Part shown: positions 1-4,967 of the stretch, piece after piece
How the letters are laid out: every line of letters starts with the position of its first letter
How positions within the stretch are numbered: position 1 is the stretch's first letter
DNA from: Thiotrichales bacterium
Lineage (GTDB): Bacteria > Pseudomonadota > Gammaproteobacteria > Francisellales > CACEW01
Reading direction: 5' to 3'
DNA length: 9,952 nucleotides
Assembly (NCBI GenBank): GCA_023266165.1
Contig: JAHFRR010000042.1
Span: 1-9,952, forward strand
Translations under genes and position numbers: made by a program
The notes under the pieces: generated by a model
What the model was told of the DNA's origin: nothing
The model's database searches: none
The model's input: only the letters and a program-made list of their open reading frames with translations

Positions 1-223
1 TGGACATGAATCGATGCAAAACACCCATGCCCCCTCGCTCGCCCATAAAATTGGCCATGGCATGCTCGGTGATGGTATCCATGTTGGCCGTCAAGACAGG
101 AAGCTTTAAAGACAATTTTCCCGAACGATCTGTCACACTGAAATCGACTAAGCGCCTGGATTCATAATGGTTATAGGACGGGATGAGCAATACATCATCA
201 AAGGTAAAAGACCGATTCTCCAT
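1..223 (-). CDS. IMP dehydrogenase / GMP reductase family protein, N-terminal part (runs off the window)
   Basis: The 74 visible residues are the start of a TIM-barrel enzyme of guanine nucleotide metabolism in the cytoplasm. IMP dehydrogenase oxidises IMP to XMP, and GMP reductase returns GMP to IMP. Visible family marks are the N-terminal strand FDDVLLIPSYN (residues 7-17), the substrate-barrel segment LPVLTANMDTITE and the following GGMGVLHRFMS. The ANMDT form is common in GMP reductases and reductase-like IMPDH proteins, but true GuaB enzymes can also have it. The catalytic cysteine and any CBS domains lie outside the window, so I do not choose between guaB and guaC. The ATG at 223 is preceded by AAGAGGG at Shine-Dalgarno distance. 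The gene has its own TATAAT box and lies behind the terminator of the predicted small RNA. Confidence 0.85.
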   Translation of the reverse strand, partial: MENRSFTFDDVLLIPSYNHYESRRLVDFSVTDRSGKLSLKLPVLTANMDTITEHAMANFMGERGGMGVLHRFMS

Positions 224-257
224 AGAAGCTTCCCTCTTATTTTTTTCAACCGAAGTG

Positions 258-263
258 ATTATA
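258..263 (-). promoter_or_regulatory. -10 box of the IMPDH/GMP reductase-family gene
   Basis: A perfect TATAAT lies 34 bp upstream of the ATG at 223 and just after the terminator at 278-309, so the gene can be transcribed independently of the RNA upstream. No good -35 hexamer is visible at 16-18 bp, where the T-tract of the terminator sits. The box is not a classical extended -10, because GG stands where TG would be. The predicted leader is about 25 nt and holds the AAGAGGG ribosome binding site. Confidence 0.5.
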
Positions 264-277
264 CCCGATTTTAAAAG

Positions 278-309
278 AAAAAACCCGGTGAACTGCGAGG
301 CGCACCGGG
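278..309 (-). terminator. Rho-independent terminator of the small RNA and of the upstream operon
   Basis: On the minus strand the perfect 7-bp stem CCCGGTG/CACCGGG (303-309 and 284-290) encloses a 12-nt loop. It is followed at once by TTTTTTCTTTT. The stem is G+C-rich and the U-tract is strong. It is the only convincing intrinsic terminator after coaD, so it should end both the small RNA and any read-through from the suf-coaD transcript. Confidence 0.9.
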
Positions 310-349
310 AGATATGACTTCAACGATAACAATAGATAAGACAACGGCC

Positions 350-376
350 TGCATCCTTGCATGCACATCCCTGTGC
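350..376 (-). promoter_or_regulatory. paired GGA-loop hairpins, predicted CsrA dimer binding site
   Basis: Two stem-loops sit one nucleotide apart, each with GGA in a four-base apical loop (GGGA and AGGA). In both, the GGA is preceded by A-N and followed by TG. The loop centres are about 14 nt apart. CsrA homodimers have two RNA-binding surfaces and commonly bridge two such sites. The close spacing may be tight for bridging within one RNA, so two separate dimers are also possible. Confidence 0.6.
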
Positions 377-391
377 GACCATTGCCTGGTT

Positions 392-420
392 ATTCTATTT
401 TAATTTTATATAAATGTCAA
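392..420 (-). promoter_or_regulatory. sigma70 promoter of the predicted small RNA
   Basis: TTGACA (415-420) and TAGAAT (392-397) are separated by exactly 17 bp. The -35 is perfect and the -10 matches five of six bases. The stretch upstream is almost pure A/T across the end of coaD (421-450), resembling an UP element. It is the best promoter in the window. The predicted start is near 385-387. Confidence 0.85.
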
Positions 421-431
421 TATTTATTAAA

Positions 432-893
432 TTATTTATTAAAAATTTTATGCTGTGGAGGAACAAACGCCGAAGCATCTCCCTTGCGTTTTAAAATTTC
501 ACGTACCATCGTCGATGAGATGTGCATATGCTCCGGGTCTGGCATGAGAAAAATCGTTTGACACTCGGGCGCTAAGACTGCATTCATATGGGCCATTGGC
601 CATTCGTAGTTAAAATCAGAAGAGTGTCTCAAGCCTCGTACAATCACACCAATGCCATGAGACCTCACAAAATCAGCCAAAAGGGCTTGCGAAGACATGG
701 TGTCGATCACAATATCTTGGGGCGCCAAATTGCGAATGGCCTGAAGCCGCTCGGACAGCGGCTGAAATATTTTCTTTTCGGAATTATCAATCACCAGCAC
801 GACAACCTCGGCAAAAAGGCGTCGTGCTTTATTGAGAATGTCCCAATGGCCCAGCGTAAAAGGGTCAAAGGTTCCTGGAAATACGGCTCTCAT
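432..893 (-). CDS. coaD: phosphopantetheine adenylyltransferase
   Basis: CoaD is the cytoplasmic enzyme that transfers AMP from ATP to 4'-phosphopantetheine to give dephospho-CoA, the penultimate step of coenzyme A synthesis. The protein is 153 aa, close to the usual 159-165. It opens with GTFDPFTLGH (residues 7-16), where TLGH is the nucleotidyltransferase HxGH-type motif. RGLRHSSDFNYE (86-97) and ISSTMVREI (125-133) are the ATP- and pantetheine-site segments typical of bacterial CoaD. The C-terminus is slightly short and ends in A/T-rich codons (HKIFNK). The ATG at 893 has only a weak ribosome binding site (AGAAAA), which fits translation following the upstream gene, whose stop is 18 bp away. 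The small-RNA promoter starts 11 bp after its stop codon. Confidence 0.95.
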   Translation of the reverse strand: MRAVFPGTFDPFTLGHWDILNKARRLFAEVVVLVIDNSEKKIFQPLSERLQAIRNLAPQDIVIDTMSSQALLADFVRSHGIGVIVRGLRHSSDFNYEWPMAHMNAVLAPECQTIFLMPDPEHMHISSTMVREILKRKGDASAFVPPQHKIFNK

Positions 894-911
894 ATTTTCT
901 GATGTACAGGG

Positions 912-1190
912 TTATGCGTCCGCCATACGGTTCCAAGCGCGGCACAAAAAGTTAGTAGGGTTAATTTTTTTTGCCAGAAACTCGCCGGTGTGAATGATGC
1001 TGGGTTGAGGCGAGGGTTGATTGAATCGAACATTGTATTTGCGGGCGATGCGGCGTACGTTACTGACGCCACACTGGAGAATTTCAGCCACTTGTTTTGA
1101 CGTTTTACCTTGCTTAGCATACGAGGCCAAGAGCTCAGAAACAGGTACATTAAAGCTCTTTTGAATACGTTCTTCTACGGTCAATGTCAT
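912..1190 (-). CDS. small helix-turn-helix protein of unknown role
   Basis: This 92-aa protein is not one I can name. Residues 29-56 (starting KTSKQVAEILQCG and ending near IARKYNVRF) read as a helix-turn-helix: an alanine/isoleucine-bearing first helix, a turn at CGVSN and a basic recognition helix with several Arg and Lys. An N-terminal acidic/amphipathic segment (1-26) precedes it, and the C-terminal third has no recognisable domain. It could bind DNA as a small regulator, in the style of resolvase or NinH-like HTH proteins. The ATG at 1190 is chosen because GGAG lies 6 bp upstream. An in-frame TTG at 1202 would place that GGAG inside the gene. It lies between sufT and coaD on the same strand with short gaps, so it is probably cotranscribed with them. 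No signal peptide or membrane segment is present. Confidence 0.7.
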   Translation of the reverse strand: MTLTVEERIQKSFNVPVSELLASYAKQGKTSKQVAEILQCGVSNVRRIARKYNVRFNQPSPQPSIIHTGEFLAKKINPTNFLCRAWNRMADA

Positions 1191-1242
1191 GTTGTTCTCC
1201 AAAAATTTTTGTAACTTTTCAATTCAGAACTCACCTTTAGAA

Positions 1243-1788
1243 CTAGAAGAGCCCCAGCTCCAACTTTGCCGCTTCACTCATGCGATCAGAGGTCCACGGC
1301 GGATCGAAAACCAGCACCACATCCACACCCTGCACACCCGGGATCATCAGGAGCTTCTGCTCAACATCTTGTGCGAGCACCGGCCCCATACCACAACCGG
1401 GAGCAGTTAAGGTCATCTGCACACCGACGTGAATCCCCGAGTCCAAGACGGTGAGCGTGAGCTCATACACCAGTCCTAAGTCAACAATATTAACAGGAAT
1501 TTCGGGATCGTAACATGTTTTCAGTTGCTCCAAGAGCGTTTCTTTCGTAACCTCTTGATTTTTATCGATAAAACTATCAGAGGGTAAAATCGGGGGCGTT
1601 TTCCCGATGGCATCTGCATCTTGTCCGGATATTCTCACCAAATTTCCATTCACATTCAGCGTAAAGCTCCCGCCTAAGGCTTGTGTAACAAGGACTTCTG
1701 TTCCAGGCACTAAAGTGACAGGCTGGCCATAGGGAATTAAAGTCCCCTCGATGTCACGTTTCACTATGCTAATATCTTGCAAATTCAT
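1243..1788 (-). CDS. sufT: Fe-S cluster assembly protein SufT (MIP18/DUF59 family)
   Basis: SufT is an auxiliary factor for maturing Fe-S proteins, found in suf operons of many bacteria. Its exact biochemical step is not settled. The 181-aa protein has an N-terminal beta-rich part (about 1-75) specific to SufT. A MIP18-type domain follows (about 83-175) with DPEIPVNIVDLGLVY (94-108), LTAPGCGMG (127-135, conserved Cys132) and FDPPW (161-165). I start it at the ATG at 1788, which has GGGTGA about 8 bp upstream. A GTG at 1800, overlapping the stop of the previous gene, is possible but would leave no spacing to its Shine-Dalgarno sequence. It follows the A-type carrier gene directly, consistent with the last suf gene of the operon. 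Confidence 0.9.
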   Translation of the reverse strand: MNLQDISIVKRDIEGTLIPYGQPVTLVPGTEVLVTQALGGSFTLNVNGNLVRISGQDADAIGKTPPILPSDSFIDKNQEVTKETLLEQLKTCYDPEIPVNIVDLGLVYELTLTVLDSGIHVGVQMTLTAPGCGMGPVLAQDVEQKLLMIPGVQGVDVVLVFDPPWTSDRMSEAAKLELGLF

Positions 1789-1796
1789 GCGTGGAT

Positions 1797-2144
1797 TCAC
1801 CCTCTTTTAACACTAAAACTCTCGCCACATCCGCACCGAGCAGCCTCTTTTGGATTATGAAAGACCAGTTTTTTGAGCCCAAGACTCCCCACTTCAAGAT
1901 CAATCTCCAAATGTGCTAACAAATCCCAATACTGGTTCTCCAAATATAACGTGTGAGAGCCTTCCAAAACAGCCGATGTATAGCCTTCTGGGATTTTATC
2001 CAAAGTTTTTAAATCATAGGCAAATCCAGAGCACCCCGTTTTTTTTAATCCCAGTGCCAGCACGCAGGCGCCTGCTGTTTTCTGACGCCAGTCTTCCAAA
2101 TACTGTTGGGCGGCAGGTGTTATTTTTAAACCTAAGCTTGACAT
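1797..2144 (-). CDS. sufA: A-type Fe-S carrier, HesB/IscA/SufA family
   Basis: The 115-aa protein is an A-type scaffold/carrier that takes Fe-S clusters from the SufBCD complex and delivers them to apoproteins. The three ligand cysteines are all present: Cys38 in KKTGCSGFAY, and Cys104 and Cys106 in the C-terminal RCGCGESFSV. Length is normal for the family (about 107-122 aa). The ATG at 2144 has a strong AGGAG site 7 bp upstream. It sits between sufS and sufT, where many SUF operons carry a SufU/NifU scaffold or SufE instead. I use the name sufA because of this context; erpA or iscA cannot be excluded from sequence alone. Confidence 0.88.
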   Translation of the reverse strand: MSSLGLKITPAAQQYLEDWRQKTAGACVLALGLKKTGCSGFAYDLKTLDKIPEGYTSAVLEGSHTLYLENQYWDLLAHLEIDLEVGSLGLKKLVFHNPKEAARCGCGESFSVKRG

Positions 2145-2177
2145 CCTGAAACTCCTATTAAAAATTAATATAAAAAT

Positions 2178-3434
2178 CTATATTATCTTGATGCTTTTGA
2201 CCAAGGCATCAACACATTGAGCAATCTCATCTGAAGTATTGTAAAAAAATGCGCTGGCTCGAAGGCTCGAAGAAGCTTTCAATGCCTTGTGCAACGGCAT
2301 CGCACAATGATGCCCATCACGCAGGGCAATCCCCTGTCGATCCAACAATATCGCAAGATCATGCGCATGAACACTCGGATGCACCATAGAGATCATGGGC
2401 GCTCGCACACCTGAAGCCCCTAGAATGCGAATATCAGGTACCCGCGCAAACTCTTGAATCATCACCTCAGACAATTGATTCAGCGTTGCATGAATGCGAG
2501 AAAGCCCCCATTGTTTGAGAGACTGGATCACAGCGCCCAACCCCAATACGCCAACAATATTCGGCGTGCCTGCCTCAAATTTCCCTGGCGCCTCCTGAAA
2601 CAAAGTCTCCTCAAAGGACACGTGCGTAATCATATGGCCACCCCCCTGGTAGGGCGAAAGCTTTTTCAGCCATTCCTCGCGCGCATACAGCACCCCTACA
2701 CCCGTTGGCCCACCGAGCTTATGGGCGGAGAACACCAGAAAGTCACAGGCGAGCGCCTGAACATCTATCGTTTCATGGACAATAGCTTGCGCGGCATCGA
2801 CCAGCACAGGAATTTGTTTATGATGGGCTATCTCAATGATTTTCTGAAGTGGTACAGCCCTGCCTAAAACATTCGACAGCCCAGAAACAGACACCAGGCG
2901 CGTTCTGTGAGATAACAAAGCCTGGTAGGCCATGAGATCTAGATCGCCCTCCGTCGTCAATGGAATGACCTTTAAAACCAGTCCATAACGCTTAGCTTGC
3001 AATTGCCACGGGACAATATTGGCATGATGCTCCATCATGGACAATACAATCTCATCTCCAGGTTGACAATGCCCTTGACAAAAGCTGTCTGCTATCAGAT
3101 TGATTCCCTCGGTGGTACCTTTAGTCCAGATGATCTCACAAGACTTTTGTGCATTGATGAAATCTCTCACGTGATCTCGAACGGCCTCAAACTGCTCTGT
3201 CGCACGATGACTTAAGGCATGCACACCACGATGCACACTCGCACCATTCTCTTGATAGTACCGCTGCGTTGCTTCAATCATCGCTCTTGGCTTTAGAGCA
3301 GTTGCTGCAGAGTCCAGATAGATCAAGGGGTATCTGCGATGAACACGTTGATGCAGCGCTGGGAAATCTGCCCGAAGCGCTTTCAGCTCGTCAGGAGAAA
3401 AAGGAGTATGAGATAAGGTTTGACTCGCGCACAT
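2178..3434 (-). CDS. sufS: cysteine desulfurase SufS (class V aminotransferase, PLP)
   Basis: SufS removes sulfur from L-cysteine, giving alanine and an enzyme persulfide that feeds Fe-S assembly on SufBCD. At 418 aa it is close to E. coli SufS (406 aa). Visible residues are the N-terminal YLDSAATALKP (39-49), MMEHHANIVPW (133-143), LVDAAQ (211-216, PLP-pyridine Asp213), SAHKLGGPTGVGVLY with the Schiff-base Lys239, and RDGHHCAMPLH with the persulfide Cys377. The short HHC loop is characteristic of SufS (group II) rather than IscS. The ATG at 3434 is chosen because homologous sequence starts there and AGAGA lies at the right distance. Longer in-frame sequence to 3626 is sufD DNA read in another frame. 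It begins 2 bp after the sufD stop, implying translational coupling. No sulfur-acceptor partner SufE or SufU is encoded nearby. Confidence 0.96.
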   Translation of the reverse strand: MCASQTLSHTPFSPDELKALRADFPALHQRVHRRYPLIYLDSAATALKPRAMIEATQRYYQENGASVHRGVHALSHRATEQFEAVRDHVRDFINAQKSCEIIWTKGTTEGINLIADSFCQGHCQPGDEIVLSMMEHHANIVPWQLQAKRYGLVLKVIPLTTEGDLDLMAYQALLSHRTRLVSVSGLSNVLGRAVPLQKIIEIAHHKQIPVLVDAAQAIVHETIDVQALACDFLVFSAHKLGGPTGVGVLYAREEWLKKLSPYQGGGHMITHVSFEETLFQEAPGKFEAGTPNIVGVLGLGAVIQSLKQWGLSRIHATLNQLSEVMIQEFARVPDIRILGASGVRAPMISMVHPSVHAHDLAILLDRQGIALRDGHHCAMPLHKALKASSSLRASAFFYNTSDEIAQCVDALVKSIKII

Positions 3435-3436
3435 GT

Positions 3437-4204
3437 TTAATTCTCTTTTCTCAAAAAATTTTCTAATTTCTCTTGGTCTAATTTCTCTTGGTCTAACTTC
3501 TCTTGGATAAAGACGAGAAAAGCCCGTTCTAATAAATCCATTGCCATGGACTCTGATAGACCTCGAGAGGTCAAATAAAACAACGCTTCTGGATCCAGCT
3601 GACCTACGGTTGCACCATGGCTGCATTTTACATCTTCCGAGTCAATCTCCAACTCAGGCCGTGTGATAACTTCTGCTGTGTGAGATCTTAAAAGATTTTT
3701 ATTGCTCTGATGCGCCTCAACCCCCTGAAGATGAGGGCTTATCACAGCTTTTGCCGCAAATACTGCTTTGGCATGACCCCTGATGATCCCTGCATAGGTG
3801 ACATGGGAATAGGTGTAAGAAGCCTCATGAGCCACCTTGAGCGAGTAGGTTCCTCGCGCATGATCTGTGAGTTGGTAGATGCCATTTGCCTCTAGCATTG
3901 CTCGCTCCCCTATGAGTCTGACATCCAGACTCACATGCACAGACTCTGTGCCTGAAGCCTTGTCCTCAAACAGCCAGATCAGCTCACCTGCTGCTTCTAT
4001 GTCAACCGCTATATCTACTGAGGGCAGCCCTTTTTGAGGTGTGTAATACAGTATCACGTGCTGATTTTTGGGAATCAGCAGTTTCAATACCTGATGCGCC
4101 TGTGTGTGTATCTGTGCCAAAACAGAGATCTCTTTTTGAAAATCATAATATCCTGATTTGAACACGATGACAGGCAAATCTTTGAATACACTAGAATCCC
4201 GCAT
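3437..4204 (-). CDS. sufD: short SufD, Fe-S assembly scaffold subunit
   Basis: SufD pairs with SufB in the SufBC2D scaffold and is linked to iron acquisition and cluster formation. The 255 residues match the core beta-helix and C-terminal part of SufD. The signature is PELEIDSEDVKCSHGATVGQLDPEALFYL in essence (183-211), where His196 in CSHGAT corresponds to the conserved SufD histidine. SufD is normally about 420-430 aa, so roughly 150 N-terminal residues are absent. This looks natural: the ATG at 4204 overlaps the end of sufC by 14 bp, GGAG is 10 bp upstream, and no leftover coding sequence exists between them. The C-terminus carries three QEKLD-like repeats (234-248). A degraded but functional gene and a lineage-specific compact SufD are both possible. 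Confidence 0.9.
   Translation of the reverse strand: MRDSSVFKDLPVIVFKSGYYDFQKEISVLAQIHTQAHQVLKLLIPKNQHVILYYTPQKGLPSVDIAVDIEAAGELIWLFEDKASGTESVHVSLDVRLIGERAMLEANGIYQLTDHARGTYSLKVAHEASYTYSHVTYAGIIRGHAKAVFAAKAVISPHLQGVEAHQSNKNLLRSHTAEVITRPELEIDSEDVKCSHGATVGQLDPEALFYLTSRGLSESMAMDLLERAFLVFIQEKLDQEKLDQEKLENFLRKEN
3463..3507 (-). repeat. three tandem 15-bp repeats at the 3' end of sufD
   Basis: On the plus strand the unit CTAATTTCTCTTGGT occurs at 3463-3477 and again identically at 3478-3492. A third copy with two changes follows at 3493-3507. Read in the sufD frame it gives QEKLD, QEKLD, QEKLE. Because the unit is a multiple of three, copy-number changes would keep the frame. Degenerate flanking sequence (TTCTCTTTTCTC) suggests older copies. 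The repeats add a charged tail after the conserved SufD fold and end just before the sufS start signal. Confidence 0.95.
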
Positions 4205-4925
4205 AACCCATCTTCTCCAGTCTGTGCGCTAGGGTTTTATCTCCCGATTGGACAATCTTACCGTCCGCCAACACATGCACATAATCAGGCTCAATATAAT
4301 CGAGCAGGCGCTGATAATGGGTGATTAAAACCAGGCTACGCTTGGGATCTCTGAAAGCATTGACGCCTTTGGCAACCCATTGCAAAGCATCAATATCCAG
4401 CCCCGAATCGACCTCATCTAAGATACTCAAAGCGGGTTCCAGCAATAACATCTGGAGTATCTCGTTACGCTTTTTCTCGCCTCCTGAAAACCCAGCGTTC
4501 AAACCTCGCTTTAGAAACTGTGGATCCATGTCTAAGACGGCCATGCGCTCTTTGATAAAGGTCATAAATGCCGTGGCATCCCACTCTGTCAACCCTTGGT
4601 GTTGACGATGTTGATTCACCATCGCTCGCAAAAAATAAATATTGGTAACCCCTGGAATCTCAACGGGATATTGCATTCCCAAAAATAACCCCGCCAAAGA
4701 CCGCGCTTCAACAGACATCTCCAATACGTTGTTACCTTGAAATACCACGCTGCCTTGCGTGACCTGATATCCAGGGCGACCTGAGAGCACATTGCCTAAG
4801 GTGCTTTTTCCAGACCCATTTTGGCCCATAATGGCATGGACTTCACCTGGATGAATCTCTAAGGACAAACCCTTTAAAATTGCTTTATCGCCTACACTGA
4901 CGTGCAAATCTTGTATGCTTAACAT
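4191..4925 (-). CDS. sufC: Fe-S assembly ATPase SufC (ABC type)
   Basis: SufC is the cytoplasmic ABC ATPase of the SufBC2D complex, whose ATP hydrolysis drives the conformational change needed for cluster assembly. It has no membrane partner. The 244-aa length matches the family (about 248). Motifs in order are Walker A GQNGSGKST (34-42), Q-loop GMQYP (83-87), the SufC-type signature FSGGEKKRNEILQ (146-158), Walker B LSILDEVDSGLD (166-177) and the switch His203 in ITHYQRLL. The FSGGEKKR signature separates SufC from transport ATPases. The ATG at 4925 has a weak upstream site. It lies 42 bp after sufB and overlaps sufD by 14 bp, so sufC and sufD are probably translationally coupled. Confidence 0.97.
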   Translation of the reverse strand: MLSIQDLHVSVGDKAILKGLSLEIHPGEVHAIMGQNGSGKSTLGNVLSGRPGYQVTQGSVVFQGNNVLEMSVEARSLAGLFLGMQYPVEIPGVTNIYFLRAMVNQHRQHQGLTEWDATAFMTFIKERMAVLDMDPQFLKRGLNAGFSGGEKKRNEILQMLLLEPALSILDEVDSGLDIDALQWVAKGVNAFRDPKRSLVLITHYQRLLDYIEPDYVHVLADGKIVQSGDKTLAHRLEKMGYAGF

Positions 4926-4967
4926 AAAATATCGATCCCATTCTTAACTATTTTCAAAATTTTTTAT

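Larger units (their letters stand above)
278..387 (-). ncRNA. predicted CsrA/RsmA-binding small RNA (about 110 nt)
   Basis: A near-consensus promoter (415-420 and 392-397) and a strong terminator (278-309) bracket about 110 nt with no credible reading frame. The 5' part forms two adjacent hairpins. The first has a 5-bp stem GCACA/TGTGC closing a GGGA loop (363-376), and the second has a 4-bp stem TGCA/TGCA closing an AGGA loop (350-361). Both present A-N-GGA, the signature of CsrA/RsmA/RsmE sites, and the first contains ACAGGGATGT, which fits the core of the high-affinity consensus RUACARGGAUGU. Between the hairpins and the terminator lies about 40 nt of apparently unpaired sequence that could pair with targets or bind Hfq. 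Known CsrB/RsmY/RsmZ RNAs usually carry more GGA sites, so this would be a minimal two-site RNA. The promoter, terminator and motifs are seen directly. CsrA binding is inferred. A leader or attenuator role for the next gene is the main alternative. Confidence 0.7.

Noticed and set aside
224..431. A metabolite riboswitch upstream of the purine gene.
   Set aside because: I cannot recognise a purine or other known aptamer core. The GGA-loop hairpins explain the visible structure better, and the gene has a separate -10 box after the terminator.
890..1150. An 86-codon open frame overlapping the small helix-turn-helix gene on the same strand.
   Set aside because: It overlaps the HTH gene in another frame, has no clear ribosome binding site and shows no recognisable domain. 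The HTH frame has a good start signal.
1200..1211. Palindrome CAAAAATTTTTG upstream of the small HTH gene.
   Set aside because: It is a low-complexity A/T tract that is self-complementary by composition, with no G+C stem, so it is neither a terminator nor a credible operator.
2454..2867. A 137-codon plus-strand frame opposite sufS.
   Set aside because: It is antisense to a well-conserved gene, has no domain or start signal, and the same holds for all other plus-strand frames in the window.
3435..3626. A 64-codon N-terminal extension of SufS containing PRE(V/I)R repeats.
   Set aside because: These codons are sufD DNA, including the 15-bp repeat, read in another frame. SufS homology and a ribosome binding site begin at 3434.
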